A DNA stretch of 60,478 nt from contig NZ_BMHD01000003.1 of NCBI RefSeq assembly GCF_014640535.1, positions 153,117 to 213,594 on the forward strand. Reading direction: 5' to 3'. The stretch is from Cnuibacter physcomitrellae. GTDB lineage: Bacteria; Actinomycetota; Actinomycetes; Actinomycetales; Microbacteriaceae. The position numbers and the translations under genes are program-made. Positions 16,266 through 23,454 of the stretch are shown piece by piece. The notes under the pieces are model-generated. The model ran no database searches and had not been told where the DNA came from. It saw only the letters and a list, made by a program, of their open reading frames with translations. Each line of letters begins with the position of its first letter. The stretch's first letter is position 1.

Positions 16266-16586
16266 ATGGACGAGGACTACAGGCGCTACCCCGGAGCCGT
16301 CAGCGACGGGCTCTACCGCGGCCTGCGCACCGCCGGCCTCATCGGCCTCATCGTCTTCGCCGCGGGTAGCGTGCTGCAGCTGGCACTCACGTACGGCGCC
16401 GGCATCGAGACGCCGAGCTGGGCGATGGCGCCGCAATGGATCGGCATCACCCTGTTCCTGACCACCTCGATCATCCAGAGCATCGACGACCGGCAGCGCT
16501 ACAAGGCCATGCTCGAGGCCGCGGCCTCGGCCGAGCGAGCTCGTCGAAACCCGCTGGCCTTCCTGCTCCCGAGCCGATCCCGGTAG
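16266..16586 (+). CDS. Two-helix membrane protein
   Basis: 106 aa. Membrane helices near 22-46 and 57-75, then a basic amphipathic tail (DRQRYKAMLEAAASAERARR). The start ATG at 16266 follows AGCTACCGTGGGTGC, with only a weak ribosome site. It converges on the ArdC-like gene across the terminator at 16638-16671. No family recognised. Confidence 0.55.
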   Translation: MDEDYRRYPGAVSDGLYRGLRTAGLIGLIVFAAGSVLQLALTYGAGIETPSWAMAPQWIGITLFLTTSIIQSIDDRQRYKAMLEAAASAERARRNPLAFLLPSRSR

Positions 16587-16637
16587 ACCCGCCCGTCCCG
16601 CTGGGTCTGGTGGGGAGCACGAGGGGCACCGCGCCCT

Positions 16638-16671
16638 CGTGGGCCGGCCCCCGGGGTGGGGCCGGCCCACG
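16638..16671. terminator. Bidirectional terminator
   Basis: A perfect 14-base stem (16638-16651 with 16658-16671) with a 6-base loop between the converging genes at 16586 and 16677. Preceded by a weaker CACGAGGG/CCCTCGTG hairpin (16618-16641) that overlaps it. The core is identical to the terminator at 12853-12879. Confidence 0.85.
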
Positions 16672-16676
16672 CGAGT

Positions 16677-17582
16677 TCACACCTGGCTGGGCTCGTCCTC
16701 GGGTGTCGGGCTGATGATGTCGTGGACCTGGTGCGCGACCCGCAGCACCACCGCGGCCGTCGACCGGATCAGGGCGGTGTCCGCGTCGGCCCATCCGGCG
16801 ATGTAGCCGATCGAGTAGGCGGCGGTGTCCAGACCGAGCATGCCCGCGACGACGTAGGCGACCGACTCGGCCTCAGTCTCGGCACGCCCCCGATGCTCGG
16901 CGTAGTCGTCGACGTCGTCGACGTGCCCGGCGAGAATGTGAGCCGCCTCATGGATCAACGTCTTCGCAGCCTGAGCGGGGGAGAGGTCCTCCCGGATCGC
17001 GACCACCCGACCGGCGGGCCGGGCGTAGCCGTTCTTCTGACCTGCCATCGGCTCCCGCTTCACGCTCCAGCCCTCTCGCTCGAGGTAGCCAGTCAGGGCG
17101 GTGATGATGCCGTGATCGTCTGTGCCCTCGATCCGGCGCGTGAGCTCACCAGCAGCGGCGAGCTCCGGGTCGACGACATCGGTCTGAGAGATGTCGAACA
17201 CGGACAGGATCGGGAACCTCGGCGACCTGGTCTCTTCCTCCTCCCCGTCGTCGTTCAGACGGGTTCCCTTCTTCGTCGAGTAGCCGATGATCCGCAAGGC
17301 TCGCTCACCCTTCCGCACTGCCCGTCCCAGGGTCAGCCACTTCCGGAACCCGGCCACCTGCGACGCCTCCGGGCACTGACCCAGGATCAGGAGGACGTTG
17401 CTGAGGCTGTAGCTGTGGAACGCGGATGAGAACGCCAGGAACCGCTCCCACGCCCCGGTGTCGCGCAGCTGCTCGACCTGCACCGCGATCTGCTCGTGCA
17501 ACGCCTCGGCCTGCTGCTTGCGCTCCTCCACGCTCACCCGCGGCCGCGCCGTCTTCCGCGCCTTCGTTGCTGTGGTGACCAT
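16677..17582 (-). CDS. ArdC-like antirestriction protein: ssDNA-binding plus zincin
   Basis: 301 aa. The N-terminal half has WERFLAFSSAFHSYSLSNV and VAGFRKWLTLGR, the ArdC-type ssDNA-binding domain. The C-terminal half has the zincin motif HEAAH (211-215) and a downstream ETEAESVAYVVAG glutamate. ArdC proteins shield incoming single-stranded plasmid DNA from host restriction. The ATG at 17582 is chosen over an upstream extension because the latter lies in the duplicated leader, which is non-coding in copy A. GGGAGTGGAGCTG precedes it. Confidence 0.8.
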   Translation of the reverse strand: MVTTATKARKTARPRVSVEERKQQAEALHEQIAVQVEQLRDTGAWERFLAFSSAFHSYSLSNVLLILGQCPEASQVAGFRKWLTLGRAVRKGERALRIIGYSTKKGTRLNDDGEEEETRSPRFPILSVFDISQTDVVDPELAAAGELTRRIEGTDDHGIITALTGYLEREGWSVKREPMAGQKNGYARPAGRVVAIREDLSPAQAAKTLIHEAAHILAGHVDDVDDYAEHRGRAETEAESVAYVVAGMLGLDTAAYSIGYIAGWADADTALIRSTAAVVLRVAHQVHDIISPTPEDEPSQV

Positions 17583-17599
17583 CAGCTCCACTCCCTCTC

Positions 17600-17900
17600 T
17601 TCCCCCTCGTTGTTTGCCGGGGAGGCACGAACGTGCCGAGCAGGGACGGGAACCGGAGCGCAACCCGGAGGGTGGCGGGGGAGAGAATCTCGGCGCGATG
17701 TGAGGGAGCGCAGCGACCGCGTGCCGAGAATCTCGGCGGAGCCGGCCGCGCAGCGGCTTGCACGCAGGAGCCCGGCCCGTACGATGCCGAAGGCTCCCCG
17801 GCAAACCACGAGCCACCCCACGGGTGGCGACACAGCGCCCGGCCCCAGGCCGGCTCCACTCAGACCAGTCAGCGGCCGCCACCGCGGCCGGGCCGTTCGA
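17600..17900 (-). ncRNA. Candidate structured RNA leader, copy B
   Basis: Leader of the ArdC-like gene, homologous to copy A. P1: 17612-17624 with 17794-17806 (13 pairs). P2: GGCAC/GTGCC 17624-17628 with 17633-17637, a 4-base loop as in copy A. P3: 17683-17694 with 17723-17734. Outer GCCACCC/GGGTGGC hairpin 17812-17828. Both copies keep GCCGC-GCA-GCGGC. The conserved linker between P1 and the gene holds CAACRAGGGGGAAGAGA. The frame is open in phase with the ArdC-like gene, so a longer protein cannot be wholly excluded. Confidence 0.6.
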
Positions 17901-18179
17901 ACGTGTGGGATGCGGGCCGCCGGTCGTTCCCGAGTAATTAGACGGCCCGCGCCGCCATCATCCCAGAACACCGCTGGAGCTCGTCGACGGATGGGCGTCA
18001 CGATTCGCTGCGAATCGCGTCTCTCTTGGTGGAGGCCACGGCTGTCCGACCCCCACCTGGGCGGCCGTGGCCTTCACCCCGCAGCCAGTGGGGGCCGCCG
18101 TCACGGTTCGGCGCCACGTCCCGAAGGAGCAAGCCGCTTGCATATCGACCGGCTACCCTCGATGCCGGGGGTCACAGTC
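17901..18179. other. Divergent promoter region with hairpins
   Basis: No gene seen. It holds CGATTCG/CGAATCG (18001-18017) and a larger hairpin AGGCCACGGC/GCCGTGGCCT (18033-18042 with 18064-18073). It separates the minus-strand ArdC-like leader from the plus-strand small gene at 18180, so promoters in both directions are expected, but none is clear. Confidence 0.4.
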
Positions 18180-18350
18180 ATGAGCGAAACCATCACCACC
18201 GCAACAGAGACCACACCCGTCACCACCATCGAACCCACGGCAGACCGCACCAACCCGAGCGGCACGTGGGAAGTGATCGTGCTTGGCTCAGCCTGCGCGA
18301 TCACTGTCCTCGCGGCCGTGACCTCGATCTGTACCCTCGGCATCCAGTAG
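18180..18350 (+). CDS. 56-aa membrane protein
   Basis: Thr-rich N-terminus (1-25), then a single membrane helix (about 31-53: EVIVLGSACAITVLAAVTS). The ATG at 18180 is one of two nearby; an in-frame ATG lies at 18162. A nested hairpin follows (18369-18428). Function unknown. Confidence 0.5.
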   Translation: MSETITTATETTPVTTIEPTADRTNPSGTWEVIVLGSACAITVLAAVTSICTLGIQ

Positions 18351-18368
18351 GCGGCGCGGTCAGTCCGT

Positions 18369-18428
18369 ATCCGGGATCTCTGAGCGTTTCACGGCCCCCG
18401 GCCGTGAGTGCTTCCAGCTATCCCGGAT
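18369..18428 (+). terminator. Nested-hairpin terminator
   Basis: Outer arms ATCCGGGAT/ATCCCGGAT (18369-18377 with 18420-18428) enclose CACGGCC/GGCCGTG (18390-18406). It lies 19 bases after the 56-aa gene. The rest of the space to 18662 shows no gene. Confidence 0.5.
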
Positions 18429-18662
18429 CCGCCCTCTCCCGGGCTGACGGAGACTCGCTGGAGACTCGCTATGGAAGAGTCTTCGGACCCTAGTCCCCGG
18501 GTGCTGCAGGGGCTACGGTGGTGCTCGCACGAGCATCAGCTGTCCCCCCACAGCGCGCGTGTATGCGCCCCGCTGGCTTCCCCCGAGCCGCGGGGCGCCC
18601 TCGTTACTCAGCCCGGGCTGGTGCTGGGTCCAGTGTCGGCCGTCTTCGGTAGCGTGACGCTC

Positions 18663-18903
18663 ATGACCGAGGACATCCGGACGATCGCCGCACGGCTCCT
18701 GGGCGCCCTCGACGATCCGAACGCGCCGCACCTGGTCATGGTCACCGATCCCAAGCTGGTGCCGGGCTTCTGCGACTTCTACGGGCCCTATCCGAGCGCG
18801 ATGGCGGCCGCGAACGCGATCGACGATGTGCGGGCCACGATCGACCCGCGGGGGCCGCTGGACGTACACGGTGCATCGCCTCGAAGCGCCCCCGACCCCG
18901 TAG
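18663..18903 (+). pseudogene. Small soluble protein gene with a one-base frameshift
   Basis: The frame from ATG 18663 encodes MTEDIRTIAARLLGAL and on to ANAIDDVRATIDPRG, a sensible small protein. It then runs on as low-complexity text into the opposite-strand gene. Removing one G from the five-G run at 18850-18854 gives RWTYTVHRLEAPPTP and a stop at 18901-18903, a natural end of ~79 aa. Either a real frameshift mutation or a sequencing slip. Confidence 0.5.
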
Positions 18904-18908
18904 CGCGA

Positions 18909-19133
18909 TCAGCGCCCCTCAGGCGGCACCGGGGGCAGGGTGCGGCCGATCTGGTTCCCGTTCCGGTCCAGGAGGAGACGTCGGCCGTCGGTGAGTTGAA
19001 CGCGCATCTGTCGGACGGCGTGGATGACGTAGACGTGGGCGAGCTGGTCGCCGTAGAGAGCGCGGGCGCGATCCCAATACGGCTGATCGTCGTGGCTGAT
19101 GTCAGTCGGCCCCTTCCCCGGGTCAGGAGCCAC
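18909..19133 (-). CDS. Small hypothetical protein
   Basis: 74 aa, GTG start. SHDDQPYWDRARALYGDQLAHVYVIHAVRQMR and DGRRLLLDRNGNQIGRTLP read as a normal small soluble protein, and the stop abuts the plus-strand gene ending at 18903. No clear ribosome site at the GTG; a different start is possible. Function unknown. Confidence 0.45.
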   Translation of the reverse strand: MAPDPGKGPTDISHDDQPYWDRARALYGDQLAHVYVIHAVRQMRVQLTDGRRLLLDRNGNQIGRTLPPVPPEGR

Positions 19134-19219
19134 TCTAGGAGAAGGGTTCCATCCGCGGGGGAGTGCGTTCTAGCGTGAACGAGGGGCCGTCGCTTTCCTG
19201 TCCACGGCAGCGGCGGCCT

Positions 19220-19678
19220 TCACCGACCTCGACCGCCCCGCCGTCCTGGCGCGTAGACCTGTCGGGCGCCAGGCTCCCAGTCATGCGGCTGCTCGAGAGT
19301 CGCGTAGACGAGAGACCACCCCTCCGGCACCCGCAAGCCCGCGGCTTCCTCAGGGGTATCGGCGGTCTTGCCGTCGACCGTGTACCCAATGGTCAGCCCG
19401 TCGACGTCACGACGCATGCGCGCCCACACCACCGGCCTCATCCCACGGTGCGGCCGCAGGTAGCGATCAGGCCAGAGCTCCGGATTGTCTCGCACATCGA
19501 CGCCGTCCGCCCAGATCCTGAGGCTGGGCGGGACGGCGCCGGCGTCGACGTACATCTGCTCCACCGACTGCTGCTGCGCCCGCCAATCCGGGTAGGCCGA
19601 CGTGGCGTCGCGACGGTCGACCGCGAAGCCTTTCAGGGCGCCTCCCGCGGCTTGGTGACGGCCGATCGCCACACCCAC
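19220..19678 (-). CDS. Hypothetical protein
   Basis: 152 aa if started at 19678, which overlaps the upstream gene by 46 bases; a later start is likely. The middle (WRAQQQSVEQMYVDAGAVP..SLRIWADGVDVRDNPELW) and VWARMRRDVDGLTIGY look like real protein. No family recognised. Probably co-transcribed with the gene at 19633-19935. Confidence 0.5.
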   Translation of the reverse strand: MGVAIGRHQAAGGALKGFAVDRRDATSAYPDWRAQQQSVEQMYVDAGAVPPSLRIWADGVDVRDNPELWPDRYLRPHRGMRPVVWARMRRDVDGLTIGYTVDGKTADTPEEAAGLRVPEGWSLVYATLEQPHDWEPGARQVYAPGRRGGRGR

Positions 19679-19935
19679 GCCCGCTGTGTCCCCCCACCGA
19701 GCACGTCGTACTCAACCAGCGCGACGCGCTCGTTGAACGCCAGCACTCGGCCCTCGACCTCGACGGTGGCCTCTGGGTAGCGCACCCACGCCTTCACCCG
19801 CGGCGGGGCGGCTGGCTCGATCGTCGCTCCCGCTGAGCGGAGCTCCTCATCGGTGAGGGTAATCGGCTTGGGCTGAGTGAGGAAGGCGTTAACGGCCTTC
19901 CATGTCACGTCTCCATAGCGCCGGTTTTGACCCAT
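19633..19935 (-). CDS. Hypothetical protein
   Basis: 100 aa from ATG 19935. GDVTWKAVNAFLTQPKP opening; VKAWVRYPEATVEVEGRVLAFNERVALVEYDV has a small beta-barrel feel. A TTG 18 bases upstream is an alternative start. Upstream sequence is relatively AT-rich. Function unknown. Confidence 0.5.
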   Translation of the reverse strand: MGQNRRYGDVTWKAVNAFLTQPKPITLTDEELRSAGATIEPAAPPRVKAWVRYPEATVEVEGRVLAFNERVALVEYDVLGGGTQRAWVWRSAVTKPREAP

Positions 19936-20005
19936 TCCGAAAGAGTAGAACAAATGTTCGAATGATGCCCGCCTCGCGGCGGCCCACGGATCCTAGAGTG
20001 GGAGC

Positions 20006-20341
20006 GTGGATGAGTCGCGAGGGAGGGCCGTCATGGGGCGCCTGTGGCTCTGGGGTGTCCTGGTCGTCCCGACACTGGCCTATGCGTTCGCATGGCTTTC
20101 CCTGCCGATAGATTTTGGCGCGCCGGGCCCGATGGACCCGGGCAGGTTTGTGGGGCCGCGCGTGACGGCTGCAGTCGGGCTCGCGTGTGGAGTGGCATGC
20201 ACGGTCGCAATCTGGGTGGTCGTGATGCGCAACAAGAATCTCCCGTTCGCGTTCTGGCCTCTCAGCTCACCACTCATCACAGCAGGGCTCGGCACGGTCG
20301 GGATGTACACGGTCGGCATCTACCCCGCCTTTCAGCTCTAG
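20006..20341 (+). CDS. Three-helix membrane protein
   Basis: 111 aa. Hydrophobic segments near 10-34, 52-73 and 81-105. GTG 20006 or ATG 20033 could be the start; the latter gives a signal-anchor directly at the N-terminus. No family recognised. Confidence 0.5.
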   Translation: MDESRGRAVMGRLWLWGVLVVPTLAYAFAWLSLPIDFGAPGPMDPGRFVGPRVTAAVGLACGVACTVAIWVVVMRNKNLPFAFWPLSSPLITAGLGTVGMYTVGIYPAFQL

Positions 20342-20424
20342 CGCAGCAGCCTCTATGGTGGCCAGCCAAGAAGGGCACACGAGCTCGATCCCGCGTTTCG
20401 ATGACATCGGCGTAGCCTGCGCTC

Positions 20425-20679
20425 ATGGGGGCTAGAACGTCGTGGATAACTAGCTGGTGGGCCCGCTTCGGGATGCCTGCGGTCATCATCGGTGTTGGGA
20501 TGCCGATAAGCGCTGCGATCCGGCAGAAGGAAGACCTCACGGGCTACTTCATCTACGGCGCGATCTTCGTGATTGTGGGTGTCGTTTGCTTGCTCGTCGC
20601 AGCGTTCAGAGCCGCCCGTCAGCGACACACGCCTACGGCGGAGTCATCTACTCGCTCGCCCGGTTCCCGGAGTTTCTAG
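20425..20679 (+). CDS. Small two-helix membrane protein
   Basis: 84 aa. Helices near 14-31 and 41-62, then a basic Ser/Arg tail. It sits alone near the right edge of the conjugative block. Function unknown. Confidence 0.45.
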   Translation: MGARTSWITSWWARFGMPAVIIGVGMPISAAIRQKEDLTGYFIYGAIFVIVGVVCLLVAAFRAARQRHTPTAESSTRSPGSRSF

Positions 20680-20716
20680 ACGTTCGGATATGCGGACCAC
20701 TGAGATCCAGCACCAA

Positions 20717-20980
20717 TCACGGCGTGCACCCGCCGATCAGAGCATGCGCACACTGCGCGGATCCGATCGACAAGAAGAGCTGGAAGAGGAACTCAAACAC
20801 GTACGGGATCGCGTAGGCGAGCCCGACCCCCGCGGCGACCATCAGCGCAAGGATGACGAGGAGCGAGCCGGAGAGCTGCAGCGCTTCGCCACGAGGCTCG
20901 GTTTCGGATTCGATCGAACCAGACAGCACGAAATCCCGGATTGTGTCGTCGTCGCTGGGTTTCTCGTTCACAGCCGGCAT
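20717..20980 (-). CDS. Single-pass membrane protein
   Basis: 87 aa. An acidic soluble N-terminus (KPSDDDTIRDFVLSGSIESETEP) precedes one or two hydrophobic segments (about 36-60 and 62-75) and a short Cys-containing tail. It is the last gene before the dif-like site at 21049. No family recognised. Confidence 0.5.
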   Translation of the reverse strand: MPAVNEKPSDDDTIRDFVLSGSIESETEPRGEALQLSGSLLVILALMVAAGVGLAYAIPYVFEFLFQLFLSIGSAQCAHALIGGCTP

Positions 20981-21048
20981 CGCCCCCTCCGAGATCCAGG
21001 GTCGTCGTCAAGGCTGGGGAAAACCTGGCTCGGCAGAGACCCTGAAAC

Positions 21049-21076
21049 TGCGCTGATAACCTGCGTTACGTCGTGT
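21049..21076 (+). repeat. dif-like (XerC/XerD) site, left copy
   Basis: 28 bases with the Xer layout: 11-base XerC-type arm ending GATAA, 6-base centre CCTGCG, 11-base XerD-type arm TTACGTCGTGT. It matches the right copy (42657) at 20 of 24 aligned positions, in the same orientation, and contains the stop codon of the YhcG-like gene. Confidence 0.5.
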
Positions 21077-22112
21077 CAGACAGCGCCTGCTCCGAAGGGT
21101 CTGCAACAGCATCGGCTGCAATTCTCGTGAGGGTGTCCTCCGCTGGAAGGGCGGCAGCGTCAGAGGCGGAGAGCTCGTACCTTGACACGGCGACAGGTTG
21201 TGCGGTGCCTGCGAGGGCGTAGCGGACGACGGTCTCGTTCTTGTCGGCGACGAGCAGCATGCCCATGGTGGGGCGGTGGAGGGTTTCGTCGCGAAGGCGA
21301 TCGTCGACGAGTGCGACGTAGAAGCCGAGCTGTCCGGCATCGCGCGGATCGAACTTTGTCGTCTTGAGTTCAATGACCACGTAACGGAGTTGCTGGACAT
21401 GGAAGAACAGAAGGTCGACGTAGTAGTCGTCTCCCTCGACGTCGAAGTGGACCTGACGACCGACGAACGCGAACCCCCGGCCGAGCTCACGGAGGGTCTC
21501 CATGATCCGTGCAGTGAGCCGGTCCTCGAGCTGGCGTTCGGACGCGTCTGAATCGATAGCGAGGAAGTCAAGCGTGTAGGGGTCTTTGGTGATCTGCTGG
21601 GCCAGTTCGGAATCGGCCGACTCGAGCGCGGTGGCGAAGTTGCTGGGAGCCGCTCCCTCCCGGTCGTGAAGACCGGTGGCGATCTGATGGGTGAGGACCG
21701 CGCGGCTCCATCCGTGCTGCAGGTCTCGGAGCGCGTACCAGTCGCGGAGGTTGGGGTCGTCGAGCTTGTCGAGCAGGGAGACGATGTGGCTCCAGGGCAA
21801 TTCTCCAACAGGCTGTTGGAGAATTGCGTCCTCGGTCCAGCTCTCGGCGAAGCGCCGCATGTAGGCGAGATTCGCGAGCGAGAATCCCTTCATCGAGGGG
21901 AACTCGTTTCGCAGATCGGTCGCGAGCCGCGTCAGGACCCCCGTTCCCCACCGTTCGACGCGCTGCCGGGCAAGGATAGTGTCGCCAATCCGCCAATAGA
22001 GACGCAGCATCCCCGTGTTCGCCTGACGTTGGACGGCGAAGCGCGCTTCACGCACCTGCTGCTTCAGAATGGCGAGCGTCTCGCCGTAGCTGTCCGGCTC
22101 GATCTCCAGCAT
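21066..22112 (-). CDS. YhcG-type PD-(D/E)XK nuclease-like protein (DUF1016)
   Basis: 348 aa. The N-terminal ~150 residues (LRLYWRIGDTILARQ, GFSLANLAYMRRFAESW, LQQPVGELPWSHIVSLLDKL) match the DUF1016 N-domain. The C-terminal domain has YYVDLLFFHVQQLRYVVIELK, containing the D-x(n)-E-x-K core of PD-(D/E)XK nucleases, and TMGMLLVADKNETVVRYAL. The family is linked to restriction or defence, with no settled role. A 28-base hairpin lies within the gene (21797-21827), and its core recurs 30-50 bases before the start. Confidence 0.82.
   Translation of the reverse strand: MLEIEPDSYGETLAILKQQVREARFAVQRQANTGMLRLYWRIGDTILARQRVERWGTGVLTRLATDLRNEFPSMKGFSLANLAYMRRFAESWTEDAILQQPVGELPWSHIVSLLDKLDDPNLRDWYALRDLQHGWSRAVLTHQIATGLHDREGAAPSNFATALESADSELAQQITKDPYTLDFLAIDSDASERQLEDRLTARIMETLRELGRGFAFVGRQVHFDVEGDDYYVDLLFFHVQQLRYVVIELKTTKFDPRDAGQLGFYVALVDDRLRDETLHRPTMGMLLVADKNETVVRYALAGTAQPVAVSRYELSASDAAALPAEDTLTRIAADAVADPSEQALSDTT
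21797..21827. repeat. Perfect 14-base palindrome inside the YhcG-like gene
   Basis: Arms 21797-21810 and 21814-21827 pair perfectly around GGC. It encodes the conserved LQQPVGELPW region, so protein constraint acts on it too. An 18-base core (21804-21821) recurs at 22143-22160 with one mismatch. Confidence 0.7.
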
Positions 22113-22142
22113 CTCGGACTCCTACTAGGGCTCGGTAAGTTT

Positions 22143-22160
22143 TCCAACAGGCTATTGGAG
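22143..22160. promoter_or_regulatory. Possible operator before the YhcG-like gene
   Basis: TCCAACAGGCTATTGGAG, a near-palindrome 31-48 bases upstream of the ATG at 22112. It repeats the core of the palindrome inside the gene with one change. Could be an autoregulatory site. The remaining bases to 22340 hold nothing clear. Confidence 0.4.
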
Positions 22161-22340
22161 GACCGTCGCCGCGATCCGGAACCGGCTCAACCCACACTCA
22201 CGACTCCGAAGCGCACTTCGCTCTATCCGGCCCCGCCACAGGCAACGCGCGAGGCCGTTGTCTTTGCCTGGCTGACCTGTCAGTGAGTTTCGAGAGACGA
22301 TTAGGCTCCGGCAGAACATCTTGGTCCGTTTGGACGGTCT

Positions 22341-22922
22341 CTACTGACGGGAGGAGCAAGGAGGTCTCGCGGGGTCTTTGCTCCAACTGGTCCGGCTAGA
22401 TTGCACGCTGGATGCGATAGCCATCAATCGAGGATCCGTCAGAGCGGGTGTCGCGTCCTCGGCTAGTTGTGTGGCTTGGCAGTAGAGCTGATTGAGCAGT
22501 TGGGTTGCGGCTTGTGGTCTGTCGGCGGCGGCGATGGTGTCGAGAGCACGGAGTTGATCCGTGGTCTGTTGAAGGTCGGGGTGGCTCTGCGTGAGTATCG
22601 CGGTCGGTTGTGCGGGTTGTCCCCACTCTGTGAGCACTGACGCGGCGAGGGTGTTCTCTGACTCGAGGGCGAGGGTGATGTCGTTGACGTAGGAATCTGA
22701 CCCAGCCAGCGCCGTGAGCGCATCGAGGGTTTCGTCGTTGTGTTGGATCAGCGCGGTGGCGAAGAGGATCTCGTCATCGGAGACGGTGGCTGGCGTGGTT
22801 GGTCGTGGTGACGGTGGGTGGATGGTGTTGGGGGAGCGTGACATCTCTTTGGTGCATCCGGTGAGGGCGAGTCCGACGGTGGTGAGCGCCGCGATCGCTG
22901 TCAGCGCGGTCCTAGTCCTCAT
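22341..22922 (-). CDS. DUF305-like lipoprotein
   Basis: 193 aa. Lipoprotein signal with lipobox LTGC (cysteine near residue 23). After a Ser/Thr/Pro linker comes DDEILFATALIQHNDETLDALTAL, reminiscent of DUF305, a helical-bundle family common near metal-resistance genes, although the second His of the family HH pair is Asn here. The start overlaps the DUF3093 stop, in one operon with ResB. Metal or heme binding is possible but not shown. Confidence 0.6.
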   Translation of the reverse strand: MRTRTALTAIAALTTVGLALTGCTKEMSRSPNTIHPPSPRPTTPATVSDDEILFATALIQHNDETLDALTALAGSDSYVNDITLALESENTLAASVLTEWGQPAQPTAILTQSHPDLQQTTDQLRALDTIAAADRPQAATQLLNQLYCQATQLAEDATPALTDPRLMAIASSVQSSRTSWSKDPARPPCSSRQ

Positions 22923-23454
22923 GGCCGTTGGGCGTTGAGGGTTCGGGGGTGGGGGTCGGTGTGGGAGCTGGTGGTGTGGGCTCCGGTAACGCGAGGACGG
23001 CGAGGAGCGTTTCTGGGCGCCGGGTGGAGAACAGCCAGTAGGGGGTGGGGTCTTGGGGGTCGTTGAGAGTGATCTTCGCGACTGGCTTGATCCAGCCGCG
23101 GATGGAGAGGTAGCTTCGCGCGTCAAGGCGGGTGCCGCGTTCGGCGGTGGCATCTGGACCGAAGTGTGCTGAGGCGGTGGCGAGGTGTTTTCTGTCGATG
23201 TGTGCGCGGCCGACAGTGAGCGTGGACGGGGTGATGCGGATAACGGGCGAGGTGAGAAAGAGCAGCCCGAGGATGCCGGCGTAGAGCAGGATGCCGACGG
23301 TGATTCCGACGGCGGCGCCGGGTATGTCGGATTCGGGGTTGATGGGTATGAAGACGACCAGGCTGGCGGGAATGACGAGGGCGATGGAGAGGATGATCCC
23401 GAGGGAGGGTCGCATCCTCTCGATGTATAGCGGCGACGTCGGTTGCGGGGTCAT
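22912..23454 (-). CDS. DUF3093 membrane protein
   Basis: 180 aa. YIERMRPSLG opening, two membrane helices (about 17-36 and 47-67), then TLTVGRAHIDRKHLA, GTRLDARSYLSIRGWIKP and DPTPYWLFSTRRPE, all hallmarks of DUF3093. The C-terminus is a long Pro/Thr tail. Function of the family is unknown. It overlaps the resB stop by 4 bases. Confidence 0.82.
   Translation of the reverse strand: MTPQPTSPLYIERMRPSLGIILSIALVIPASLVVFIPINPESDIPGAAVGITVGILLYAGILGLLFLTSPVIRITPSTLTVGRAHIDRKHLATASAHFGPDATAERGTRLDARSYLSIRGWIKPVAKITLNDPQDPTPYWLFSTRRPETLLAVLALPEPTPPAPTPTPTPEPSTPNGHED

Noticed and set aside
16677-16700. CRISPR-like or phage features in the repeat-rich areas
   Set aside because: Repeats here are hairpin terminators and a duplicated leader; no regularly spaced direct repeats with unique spacers were seen anywhere.
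17583-17882. 100-residue N-terminal extension of the ArdC-like protein
   Set aside because: Lies in the duplicated leader; copy A in the equivalent place is out of frame with its gene, and copies differ by single-base indels in paired positions.
20440-20460. GATAAC near 20445, and similar GATAA strings at 23238, 41190 and 49654, as more dif sites
   Set aside because: None has the TTA-type XerD arm six bases further on.
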